From Pseudomonadales bacterium (GTDB lineage Bacteria; Pseudomonadota; Gammaproteobacteria; Pseudomonadales; Pseudohongiellaceae), in NCBI GenBank assembly GCA_022819645.1, contig JAJEGU010000055.1, positions 1 through 51,552 of the forward strand: 51,552 nt of DNA. The letters run 5' to 3'. Made by a program: the position numbers and the translations under genes. The notes below the pieces were generated by a model. That model was not told where the DNA came from. It ran no database searches and saw nothing but the letters and a program-made list of their open reading frames with translations. Below, piece after piece: positions 44,488 through 51,552 of the stretch (position 1 is its first letter; the number at the start of each line of letters is the position of its first letter).

Positions 44488-45081
44488 AGCGAAAAGAAGT
44501 TTGAGTGGGACAAGGCAAAAAACGATGCATGTCTGCAGACGAGGGGATTTGATTTCGGCCATGCTGCTCGTGTGTTCCAAGACCCTTCTCGGATAGTCGT
44601 GCCAGATAAGCGTTTTGATTATGGCGAGGACCGTTATCAGGTAATGGGATCCATAGAAAGGCGATTGTATGTTATTGTTTTCACAATGCGTGGAACCAGA
44701 ATCCGAATAATTTCGGCTCGCAAGGCCAACAGCACACTAGACAATATGAATACAATACGCATGACAATTGACCCAGATGACCCTGGCACTTCTCCTAAAG
44801 GGATAGTTGACTACACAAAGGTAGACGCAACGACCGATGCGGAGATTGCACGCCAGCAGCAAGAAGACGACGAAGAGGCTATGCAGGAGATGGCGCGTTA
44901 TGCGCGACGAGTTCGGCGGAGACTGGGTCTCACACAAACTGAATTGGCTCGGCGCATAAATGTGCCACGGGAGACGATCCGAAATTGGGAACAGGGCAAG
45001 CGCGGACCCACCGGGGCCGCACGCTCACTATTGCGCATTCTCGACAAAGCGCCAGAGACCGCTCTTAGCGTATTGACTTGA
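44476..45081 (+). CDS. BrnT-like toxin fused in frame to XRE-type antitoxin
   Basis: The first part of this 201-residue frame (about 1-85) is BrnT-like: KFEWDKAKNDACLQTRGFDF, ARVFQDPSRIVVPDKRFDYGEDRYQ, and RGTRIRIISARKA, the RelE-fold RNase type. The second part begins at MNTIRMTIDPDDPG and ends in a helix-turn-helix (RRLGLTQTELARRINVPRETIRNWEQGKRGP), typical of the antitoxin encoded next to such toxins. Normally they are two genes; here no stop separates them, and the antitoxin's own ATG (about 44746) is in the same frame. A reading frame from 44362 also joins the methyltransferase remnant. The gene could be a true fusion, or two products could arise from internal starts. Confidence 0.78.
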   Translation: MAYKSEKKFEWDKAKNDACLQTRGFDFGHAARVFQDPSRIVVPDKRFDYGEDRYQVMGSIERRLYVIVFTMRGTRIRIISARKANSTLDNMNTIRMTIDPDDPGTSPKGIVDYTKVDATTDAEIARQQQEDDEEAMQEMARYARRVRRRLGLTQTELARRINVPRETIRNWEQGKRGPTGAARSLLRILDKAPETALSVLT

Positions 45082-45155
45082 TAATCCGAAGCAATCCAAG
45101 CTTGTCGATTGAGTAACGTTTTCTCGTCGGAAAGATCAATGTTGTGTGGTAGGCA

Positions 45156-46490
45156 TTACATATTTGCAAAGTCAGGGACATCATTCCAAGTAGAAGTTAA
45201 TTTTCGGACACAATCTTTGAATGTGGACGCTAGTTTTCCTTCTATATTATCTAGCTCGACCGATTCTTTCGCAGACCAAGAGCAGTAAATTCTCACGCCG
45301 GGGATAAAGTTTATTGTTTCTCGTTTTGTCTTAGTGGTAACTTCCTCAAACTTTTCTATATCTTCTTTGCTAATCATTCCTTTTTTATAATAGCATTCCC
45401 AATGGCTACGAAATGAATCGGCATGCTCTCTGCGCAATTGAGTAATTTCATATTGTTTATCTTGATCTTTCCAATATTCTACATATTCCTGAATCGAAAA
45501 CTTGGTTTTCGCCCATTCTACATTCGTGCTGATAAAAGATATATGTAGATTCGGTTCAAGTATACAATTCGCAGTCTCTCGTAAGTGCAAGAATTCGCAA
45601 GCATCCAATTTTTTCCAGAACTCACGTGCTTGATTCATCGTGTCTCCAGGATAAATCTCTAAAACTATTTTCCATTCTTTTGTAGTCTTTTCTTTTTCAG
45701 GATAAATCCATATCTGCTTGAAAGTATCGCAATTTACCCTGATGATCTGATTGCTTCCATGAAAAGATTTTTCCAGCCCTGGCACCTTTGTTAATTCATC
45801 CATAATCATATTACAGCGTCTTTGCAAAAGTATTTCGTTGCCACGGCACTTATCCAATCGATCAAACGGGTTGAGGTGAGGATGATTGTGGCATATGTAA
45901 CCTATAAAGTCTTGCAATATCACGCGCTCCGATTTACCGTAAACCTCTCGTTTCTCAAAGCCTATTAACGCAGATAATACATCTCTCCACTTTATAATTA
46001 CAGGTGTCTCATCTACTTCAATATCCTCATTAATGCTGGATTTGCTTGGCATTAGCTGCCTGCCATCCACTTCAGGGCCAAGTTTACATTCAATAATCAG
46101 AGTTAAACTTTCTCTTTCATGTCGTATAAGATCTGGTGCAATAAAAGATACCACTCCGTCATATATCGCCACTCTGTTTGCCGGCTTAACGGCCATACCG
46201 ATTACATTCCCTTCTCTTCCCGCCCCTTCTGCTGTTATTCCCACCGAAACTAGCCGACCCTCTTCAGCTAAGATTTTTTGGGCTTGAGTTTGGAAAAACC
46301 AATCATGCTCATGGAATTGCGATAGAGCAATACCACCGGGGGCATGCGAAAGTTCATTTCTCACCAAATCTATAAATGTCATAAGTGCAATGGGCGATAC
46401 GCGAAACAAATTCATAAGCGCCCAGGTCAATCGATTTTCATGCCCTATATTCTCGTTACGTCCCTTGAATATATTCAAATGATTCATCAT
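45156..46490 (-). CDS. Putative PD-(D/E)XK nuclease, AT-rich, unknown family
   Basis: This 444-residue protein shows a likely PD-(D/E)XK core: glutamate in GHENRLTWALMNL (about residues 13-25), then aspartates in IYDGVVSFIAPD, and LTLIIECKLG (the ExK element). The remainder is helix-rich and charged with no domain I know (EVYGKSERVILQDFIGYICHNHP; ILEPNLHISFIST). The gene is visibly more AT-rich than all neighbours, a sign of transfer. It starts 18 bp after the ilvC stop on the same strand, without a ribosome site; a longer frame inside ilvC is rejected. Proximity to a methyltransferase remnant and a toxin-antitoxin gene suggests defence or restriction. Confidence 0.65.
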   Translation of the reverse strand: MMNHLNIFKGRNENIGHENRLTWALMNLFRVSPIALMTFIDLVRNELSHAPGGIALSQFHEHDWFFQTQAQKILAEEGRLVSVGITAEGAGREGNVIGMAVKPANRVAIYDGVVSFIAPDLIRHERESLTLIIECKLGPEVDGRQLMPSKSSINEDIEVDETPVIIKWRDVLSALIGFEKREVYGKSERVILQDFIGYICHNHPHLNPFDRLDKCRGNEILLQRRCNMIMDELTKVPGLEKSFHGSNQIIRVNCDTFKQIWIYPEKEKTTKEWKIVLEIYPGDTMNQAREFWKKLDACEFLHLRETANCILEPNLHISFISTNVEWAKTKFSIQEYVEYWKDQDKQYEITQLRREHADSFRSHWECYYKKGMISKEDIEKFEEVTTKTKRETINFIPGVRIYCSWSAKESVELDNIEGKLASTFKDCVRKLTSTWNDVPDFANM

Positions 46491-46507
46491 TTTCGTATTA
46501 CCAATCT

Positions 46508-47977
46508 TCAAATCGCTCTTTTCATTGCTGTCATGTGGCCTCTGAGGGTTCGGCCTGTGATTTCGATGGGGTGGGCGGCGATTTTTTCGTCTACCGCGAT
46601 CAATTCCTGGTTGTCTACGCCGGTGTCGGCGAGTTGGAGGCCGCGGCCGATTACGTCGATGTCGATTCGCGACATGAAGTCGGCGAGCAGGGGAACGCAT
46701 TCGTGGGAGAAGAGGTAGCAACCGTATTCCGCGGTGTCCGAGATCACCTTGTTCATTTCGTAGAGCTTCTTGCGGCCGATGAGATTGGCGATCAGCGGCA
46801 CTTCATGGAGGGATTCGTAGTAGGCGGATTCGTCGATGATGCCGCAGCTTGTCATGGTCTCGAAAGCGAGTTCCACGCCGGCCTTGATCATGGCCACCAT
46901 GAGAATGCCCTTGTCGTAGTACTCCTGCTCCCGGATATCCATCTCGCCGGCCAAGGTGTTCTCGAATGCCGTGCCGGCGGTTTCTTCGCGCCAGCGGAGC
47001 AGCTTGCTGTCGCCGTCGCGCCAGTCGGCCATCATGCCTTCGGAAAAGGCGCCGGTGATGATGTCGTCCATGTGCTTTTCGAACAGGGACCGCATGATGG
47101 ATTTCAGCTCGTCGGCGAGTTCATCGGCCAGCAGCTTGGCCGGATTCGACAGGCGGTTCATCATGTTGCCGATGCCGCCGTGCTTGAGCCCCTCGGCGAT
47201 GACTTCCCAGCCGTGCTGGACGAGTTTCGAGGCGTAGCCGGGCTCGACGCCGCTGGCCACCATCTTGTCGAAGCAGAGCAGGGAGCCGGTCTGCAACATG
47301 CCGCAGAGAATCGTCTGCTCCCCCATCAGGTCGGATTTCACTTCCGCCACGAATGAGGATTCGAGCACTCCGGCGCGGTGGCCGCCGGTGGCGGCGGCAT
47401 AGGCCTTGGCGATTGCCAGCCCTTCGCCGCGGGGGTCGTTTTCCGGATGCACCGCGATCAGGGTGGGAACGCCAAAGCCGCGCTTGTATTCTTCGCGAAC
47501 CTCGGTGCCCGGGCACTTGGGCGCCACCATGATGACGGTAATGTCGGGGCGGATGCGGATGCCCTCCTCGACGATATTGAAACCGTGGGAATAGGCGAGG
47601 CAGGAGTTTTCCTTCATCAGGGGCATGATCTGGCCGATCACCGGCGAGTGCTGCTTGTCGGGGGTAAGGTTCAGCACGAGGTCGGCGCCGGGAATCAGCT
47701 CCTCGAAGGCGCCGGTAACAAAGCCGTTGCCCGTGGCGTTCTTCCAGGAAGCGCGCTGTTCGACGATGGCCTCGGCGCGCAGGGCATAGGCGATGTCGAG
47801 CCCGCTGTCGCGCATGTTGAGCCCCTGGTTGAGCCCCTGGGCGCCGCAGCCGACGATGACGACCTTCTTGCCCCTGAGTTTTTCCACCCCGTCATGAAAC
47901 TCCGAATGGTCCATGAACCGGCATTTGCCAAGCTGTTCCAATTGAAGGCGCAGGGGGAGGGAATTAAAGTAGTTCAT
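46508..47977 (-). CDS. ilvC: Ketol-acid reductoisomerase, class II (long form)
   Basis: This 489-residue enzyme does the second step of branched-chain amino acid synthesis (isomerisation and NADPH reduction). The Rossmann block [23 protein letters not shown] and [24 protein letters not shown] are clear, as is the duplicated C-terminal knotted domain of the long class. ATG at 47977 ([16 protein letters not shown]) matches the family start. It lies on the strand opposite to ilvI-ilvH and pssA, against the usual co-directional order. The downstream nuclease gene may be read from its transcript. Confidence 0.96.
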   Translation of the reverse strand: MNYFNSLPLRLQLEQLGKCRFMDHSEFHDGVEKLRGKKVVIVGCGAQGLNQGLNMRDSGLDIAYALRAEAIVEQRASWKNATGNGFVTGAFEELIPGADLVLNLTPDKQHSPVIGQIMPLMKENSCLAYSHGFNIVEEGIRIRPDITVIMVAPKCPGTEVREEYKRGFGVPTLIAVHPENDPRGEGLAIAKAYAAATGGHRAGVLESSFVAEVKSDLMGEQTILCGMLQTGSLLCFDKMVASGVEPGYASKLVQHGWEVIAEGLKHGGIGNMMNRLSNPAKLLADELADELKSIMRSLFEKHMDDIITGAFSEGMMADWRDGDSKLLRWREETAGTAFENTLAGEMDIREQEYYDKGILMVAMIKAGVELAFETMTSCGIIDESAYYESLHEVPLIANLIGRKKLYEMNKVISDTAEYGCYLFSHECVPLLADFMSRIDIDVIGRGLQLADTGVDNQELIAVDEKIAAHPIEITGRTLRGHMTAMKRAI

Positions 47978-48059
47978 GAAGGATTTCCGGTTCGATTCGG
48001 CAAACGGGGCGCGATGATATAGCATCCGCAATAGCAGGTAAATTTGCGGCCTTCCCGTC

Positions 48060-48331
48060 CAGCAATTCTCATTATGGCAATGGGCGCGCTCAGATCAGTC
48101 ATCCTGCGCGCAGCGATGCTCATCCCCTGTCATTCTGCGCGCAGCGAAGCGGAGTCGCAGAATCTCTTGCAGTGGCCATCCAATGAGATCCTGCGACTGC
48201 GCGCAGGATGACTGATGTGAGCGCGTCTATTACCATACGGAGAGCCTGCATGAGATTCTGCGACTGCGCTTCGCTCCGCGCGGAATGACGAGGGAAGGGG
48301 CTCCGCGCGGAATGACGAGGAAAAGGCTCCG
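48060..48331. repeat. Cluster of MITE-like ends and family A palindromes
   Basis: CAGCAATTCTCATTATGGC plus 11 further bases at 48060-48089 are identical to the element start at 22582. An imperfect inverse arm (CTGCGCGCAGGATGACTGA and onward) ends near 48250, giving an element about 190 bp long with long, partly decayed inverted arms. Family A pieces fill its interior (48137-48210), and three more GCGCGGAATGACGAGG-like units follow to 48331. The cluster marks the right edge of the inverted ilvC segment. No gene is visible between ilvC and pssA. Confidence 0.75.
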
Positions 48332-48384
48332 CGCAGCGCCTTTCCAGACGGCGACCCAGACGGCGACCAATCGAAGCAAATTCA

Positions 48385-49311
48385 ATGAGTAGAGAACAAC
48401 CCGCGGACAAGACCGAAAGCCTGCTGCCCATCGACGAGCACGAGGAAATCGTCTCCGAGGGTGGCCGGCAGGTGAGAAGGCGCGGCGTCTATCTGTTGCC
48501 CAACCTGCTGACCCTGGGGGCGTTGTTCGCCGGCTTCTACGCCGTGATCGCCGGCATGTCGGGCAATTTCAATGAAGCCGGCTGGGCCATTCTGATTGCC
48601 GGCGTGCTCGATGGCCTCGACGGCCGCATCGCCCGGCTGACCCGCAGCCAGAGCGCTTTCGGCGCCGAATTCGACAGCCTTTCCGACATGGTCTCCTTCG
48701 GCATGGCTCCGGCGCTGATCATGTTCAGTTGGGCTTTCGAGCCGCTGGGAAGCCTCGGCTGGGCCGCGAGCTTCTTCTACATGGCCTGCGCCGCCCTGCG
48801 CCTGGCGCGCTTCAATGTGCAACTCGGCACCGTGGACAAGCGCTTCTTCCTCGGCCTGCAAAGCCCCGTGGCCGCCGGGCTGATCACCTTCATTCCCTGG
48901 GTGGGCTACAAGTACGAAATCGAGGTCACAGCCCTGGTGGCGTACCCGGCGGCGGCGGTGGTGGCGCTCACCGGCCTGCTGATGATTTCCAACTATCGCT
49001 ATTTCAGTTTCAAGGTGCTCAATGTCAAGGGCACGGTGCCCTACATGGTGTTACTATTGACCCTTGGCCTGCTGGTGGTCATCGCCCAGAACCCCCAGGA
49101 ATTGCTGCTGGCGATGTGCGTCATCTATGCCGCTTCGGGCCCCGCGGCCTGGTTCTACCGCAAACGCGGCAGGCTTTTCTCCCGGAGCGGGTCGAACGGA
49201 GACGGCGAGGCGATTTCTGGGGAAAACGCGGAATCCCCGGAGGCGGAACCACCAGTGCAGAAGCCGGACGAAAACGACGCCGGCGAAACCGACGAAACGA
49301 CCACCCAATGA
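48385..49311 (+). CDS. pssA: CDP-diacylglycerol-serine O-phosphatidyltransferase
   Basis: This 308-residue membrane enzyme makes phosphatidylserine, the precursor of phosphatidylethanolamine. The CDP-alcohol phosphotransferase motif DGLDGRIARLTRSQSAFG followed by AEFDSLSD is complete. Several hydrophobic segments follow, and the C-terminal 60 residues are acidic and low-complexity, probably disordered. Its stop overlaps an ATG that could start msrP. It belongs to the class related to Bacillus PssA. The order pssA-msrP-msrQ after ilvC is known in Pseudomonas-like genomes. Confidence 0.94.
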   Translation: MSREQPADKTESLLPIDEHEEIVSEGGRQVRRRGVYLLPNLLTLGALFAGFYAVIAGMSGNFNEAGWAILIAGVLDGLDGRIARLTRSQSAFGAEFDSLSDMVSFGMAPALIMFSWAFEPLGSLGWAASFFYMACAALRLARFNVQLGTVDKRFFLGLQSPVAAGLITFIPWVGYKYEIEVTALVAYPAAAVVALTGLLMISNYRYFSFKVLNVKGTVPYMVLLLTLGLLVVIAQNPQELLLAMCVIYAASGPAAWFYRKRGRLFSRSGSNGDGEAISGENAESPEAEPPVQKPDENDAGETDETTTQ

Positions 49312-49322
49312 GGCATGTCGCC

Positions 49323-50357
49323 ATGTTGATCAAGAAGCCTTCGGATATCCAGCCATCGGAAATCACGCCGGAGAGCGTATACCGCCGGCGCAGGGAGTTC
49401 CTGCGCGACAGCGCCGCCCTGCTCGCCGGCGGCGCCATGCTGCCTTCGCTTGCCTTCGGCCAGCAGGGCGACGCCCTCAAGGCCGCCGCGCCTCCCGGCC
49501 TGACCCGCACGCCGCCGGCCTCCTGGTGGGAAGACAAGTTCGAGAACATCGCCCCGGCGCCTTCGGAAGAGCCGTTTTACACCGCGGAATCGCTGACTCC
49601 CTATCAGGACGTGACGCGCTACAACAACTTCTACGAGTTCGGCATGGACAAGTCCGACCCGTCGAATCGCTCCAGCGCCTTCCAGACCGACCCCTGGTCC
49701 ATCGAGATCAGCGGCGAGGTCGCCAAGCCCGGAACCTATCATCTGGAAGACATTCTCAAACCCCACGATCTCGAAGAGCGGGTGTACCGCCTGCGTTGCG
49801 TGGAGGCCTGGTCCATGGTCATCCCCTGGATCGGTTTTCCGCTGGCGGACATGATCAAGCGCTTCGATCCCACCTCCCGGGCGCGATACGTCGAGTTTGA
49901 AACCATCATCCAGCCCGACACCATGCCGGGTATCCGCTCGCCTTTCGCCATCGTCGACTGGCCCTACCGCGAAGGACTGCGAATGGACGAAGCCATGAAT
50001 GAACTCACTTTCATGGCGGTGGGTCTCTACGGCAGTTTCCTACCGGCCCAGAACGGCGCGCCCATCCGGCTGGTAGTGCCGTGGAAGTACGGCTTCAAGA
50101 GCATCAAGTCCATCGTTCGCATGCATTTTCGCGAAACCCAGCCCAATACCACCTGGAATGACCTGCAGGCCAACGAATACGGCTTTTACGCCAACGTCAA
50201 TCCGGCGGTGCACCACCCCCGCTGGCGCCAGGACACCGAGCGCCGACTGCCCCAGACGCTGTTCAGCCGGCAGATCATTCCCACCCGCCTGTTCAATGGC
50301 TACGAAGAACAGGTGGCGCACATGTACCAGGGCATGGACCTGGCGCGCTATTACTGA
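49323..50357 (+). CDS. msrP: Protein-methionine-sulfoxide reductase catalytic subunit MsrP
   Basis: This 344-residue periplasmic molybdoenzyme repairs oxidised methionine in exported proteins. It has a Tat signal (RRRREFLRDSAALLAGG), the molybdenum-ligand cysteine in YRLRCVEAWSMVIPW, GIRSPFAIVDWPYREGLRMDEAMNELTFMAVGLYG and LVVPWKYGFKSIKS. ATG at 49323 is favoured because GAGG lies about 9 bp before it; 49308 overlaps the pssA stop and is an alternative. It needs molybdopterin from MoaCDE and electrons from MsrQ. Confidence 0.95.
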   Translation: MLIKKPSDIQPSEITPESVYRRRREFLRDSAALLAGGAMLPSLAFGQQGDALKAAAPPGLTRTPPASWWEDKFENIAPAPSEEPFYTAESLTPYQDVTRYNNFYEFGMDKSDPSNRSSAFQTDPWSIEISGEVAKPGTYHLEDILKPHDLEERVYRLRCVEAWSMVIPWIGFPLADMIKRFDPTSRARYVEFETIIQPDTMPGIRSPFAIVDWPYREGLRMDEAMNELTFMAVGLYGSFLPAQNGAPIRLVVPWKYGFKSIKSIVRMHFRETQPNTTWNDLQANEYGFYANVNPAVHHPRWRQDTERRLPQTLFSRQIIPTRLFNGYEEQVAHMYQGMDLARYY

Positions 50358-50378
50358 GCACGGAGCGAAACCGGCGGA

Positions 50379-50987
50379 ATGACCAGCGCCGCATCGAGGG
50401 CGAGGCCAGGGCTCGCGCTGCTGAAGCCCGCGGTTTTCAGCGCTTCCCTGCTGCCGCTGGGCTGGCTCGTCTGGCGCATTGCCGCCAATGATCTCGGCCC
50501 CGACCCGGCCCAGGAACTCGCCATCGCCACCGGCGAATGGACCCTGCGCTTCCTGCTCATCACCCTGAGCCTGACTCCCCTGCGCCAGCTCAGCGGACGG
50601 CCGGAGTTCGTCCGGGTGCGGCGCATGGTGGGCCTGTTCACCCTGTTCTACGCCGCCATTCATTTTTTCGTCTGGATGTCCCTGTTGCTCGCTTTTCGCT
50701 GGTTCGCCATCGGCGAGGAACTTGTCGAGCGACCCTTCATCAGCATGGGATTCGCTTCCCTGCTGATTCTGATCGCCCTGGGAATCACGTCTCCCAGGGC
50801 CATGGTGCGGCGCATGGGCAAAAACTGGAAACGCCTGCACCGGCTGATCTACCCGGCAGCCATTTTCGGCGTCATCCACCTCGCCTGGATTCTGCGAACC
50901 GACCTGGGAGAAGCCGTGCTTTACGGGTCGATCCTCGCATTGCTCCTGGGTTATCGACTTTGGCGCCGCTTCACCAGGAGCGCATGA
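50379..50987 (+). CDS. msrQ: MsrP-associated heme-binding membrane subunit MsrQ
   Basis: This 202-residue protein with about six hydrophobic segments is of the ferric-reductase-like membrane family. It passes electrons from the quinone pool or flavin donors to MsrP. Key features are TGEWTLRFLLITLSLTPLRQ, RRMVGLFTLFYAAIHFFVW with a heme-ligand histidine, and WKRLHRLIYPAAIFGVIHLAW with further histidines. It follows msrP by 21 bp in the same operon. Confidence 0.94.
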   Translation: MTSAASRARPGLALLKPAVFSASLLPLGWLVWRIAANDLGPDPAQELAIATGEWTLRFLLITLSLTPLRQLSGRPEFVRVRRMVGLFTLFYAAIHFFVWMSLLLAFRWFAIGEELVERPFISMGFASLLILIALGITSPRAMVRRMGKNWKRLHRLIYPAAIFGVIHLAWILRTDLGEAVLYGSILALLLGYRLWRRFTRSA

Positions 50988-51088
50988 TTCTGGCAACCAG
51001 GAGCCTGATGGGTTGCAGGCGTTCCCGCTCCGTCGAAGCGCGGCGGAAATGTGTATCCGAATCGTTTCGCCGTCCCGGTTCCCGATGA

Positions 51089-51118
51089 TTGCGGCCGCGC
51101 GCGGTTTTCGGGTATAGT
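51089..51118 (+). promoter_or_regulatory. Possible promoter before the AACCG tract
   Basis: TTGCGG (51089-51094), an 18-bp spacer and TATAGT (51113-51118) point at the repeat-containing frame. The predicted start near 51125 gives a leader of about 58 nt to the ATG at 51183, which has GGGGGA eight bases before it. Confidence 0.5.
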
Positions 51119-51182
51119 CTCCGTCTCGCGGGCCAGTGGGTCCGGGGGAGACTGCAATCACTCCACACTGGGGGACTTGACA

Positions 51183-51287
51183 ATGCGGGCAAATTCAGCA
51201 TCATGCTTTGAACCGAACCGAACCGAACCGAACCGAACCGAACCGAACCGAACCGAACCGAACCGAACCGAACCGAACCGAACCTGA
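51183..51287 (+). CDS. Short frame through the AACCG tract (leader or OFF-state reading)
   Basis: ATG at 51183 is preceded by GGGGGA at good spacing and opens MRANSASCF, then repeats of EPNRT across the tract, and stops at TGA 51285-51287 directly after it. It has no similarity I know. It may be the OFF phase of a translational switch: one more repeat unit would carry this frame, without stops, into the secreted protein that starts at 51373. Alternatively it is not translated and the tract only changes promoter-gene spacing. Confidence 0.45.
   Translation: MRANSASCFEPNRTEPNRTEPNRTEPNRTEPNRT
51210..51284. repeat. Pentanucleotide tandem repeat (AACCG), about 15 copies
   Basis: Fourteen perfect AACCG units (51211-51280) plus AACC, preceded by G, make an uninterrupted microsatellite. 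Because 5 and 3 share no factor, each forward frame reads the same five-residue cycle (E-P-N-R-T) without stops. Such tracts change length by slippage and are a known basis of phase variation. Confidence 0.98.
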
Positions 51288-51372
51288 TCGTCCCTCCTCG
51301 CCCGGATTCCTCCTTCCCGCCTCCCGGATCGAGACCTCCGCTTGCGGGGGTTCGCGCTTCCGGTCGAATCAC

Positions 51373-51552
51373 ATGAGCGCCGCGGCCGACGTTCCACGTG
51401 CCGCCCGCCGTCTGCTCCCGGCCCTGCTGTTCCTGCCGCTGCTTGTTGGCCTTGCGACGGAAGCTTCCGCGCAGCACAGCCTGTCGCCTTCCGCGGCGGA
51501 ACTGTACGAAGGCGAGACGAGAACGTTCACCGTTACTTTCAACACCGCTTCC
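51373..51552 (+). CDS. Secreted or surface protein, N-terminal part (runs off window end)
   Basis: The 60 residues available hold a basic N-terminus, a hydrophobic core (LLPALLFLPLLVGLA) and a cleavage site near ASAQH, a standard signal peptide. The mature start LSPSAAELYEGETRTFTVTF resembles the first strands of Ig-like or Calx-beta type adhesion domains, though too little is present to be sure. ATG at 51373 has no ribosome site, whereas the upstream ATG at 51183 does. No stop separates 51283 from 51373 in this frame. Confidence 0.65.
   Translation, partial: MSAAADVPRAARRLLPALLFLPLLVGLATEASAQHSLSPSAAELYEGETRTFTVTFNTAS

Noticed and set aside
48060-48331. CRISPR array or rho-independent terminator series upstream of pssA
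   Set aside because: Repeats are inverted, irregular in spacing and match dispersed MITE-like copies elsewhere.
51210-51284. CRISPR array
   Set aside because: Units are 5 bp with no spacers; it is a microsatellite.

Overview
The window is high-GC bacterial chromosome, most likely from a marine-type gammaproteobacterium. Three conserved gene orders support this: infA next to clpA-clpS with divergent cspD; proA-nadD-rsfS-mrdA-rodA-rlpA-dacA-lipB-lipA; and the ilvI-ilvH / ilvC / pssA-msrP-msrQ set. IlvC is the long (about 490 aa) class II form. No species can be named from the sequence alone.

Layout. 1-2044: 5' part of a 23S rRNA gene (minus strand) preceded by tRNA-Ala and tRNA-Ile, with a consensus promoter but no 16S gene in front; the tRNA-Ile front end and its promoter are duplicated. 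2111-6673: infA, clpA-clpS, cspD and the molybdopterin genes moaC-moaD-moaE. 6762-24149: an accessory uptake/catabolic region with two TonB-dependent receptors, an MFS transporter, three VOC proteins, a CpcT/CpeT-like secreted protein, a Tat-exported flavin amine oxidase, a VAO-type FAD oxidase, an alpha/beta hydrolase, a DUF1838 protein, a DUF1330 protein, a nitrilase relative, and a probably leaderless AAA ATPase gene. 24102-34263: cell-wall elongation, lipoate, NAD and proline genes, all on the minus strand. 34356-40628: nhaC, a DUF523/DUF1722 protein, an MBL-fold hydrolase and clpB with a sigma-32-like promoter. 41236-50987: branched-chain amino acid genes, pssA and the MsrPQ methionine sulfoxide repair system. 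50988-51552: a pentanucleotide repeat tract before the start of a secreted protein that runs off the window.

The ilv region is interrupted. Between ilvH (plus) and ilvC (here inverted, minus) lies an island holding two small proteins, a broken DNA methyltransferase whose start contains a C15 tract, an in-frame fusion of a BrnT-like toxin with an XRE-type antitoxin, and an AT-rich gene with PD-(D/E)XK nuclease motifs. This looks like a degrading and re-used defence or restriction-modification island.

The intergenic spaces carry several repeat families: palindromes built on TCGCAGAATCTC/GTCATTCTGCGCG; a MITE-like element with 19-bp terminal inverted repeats and a 9-bp target duplication; a GGAGCCTGCGCCG repeat that forms a 161-bp palindromic element; and two near-identical bidirectional terminator hairpins. 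The two strongest candidates for undescribed regulation are the (AACCG)n tract before the last gene, open in all three forward frames, and the poly-C tract in the methyltransferase. The MoaCDE proteins make the molybdopterin needed by MsrP, which links the two ends of the window functionally.
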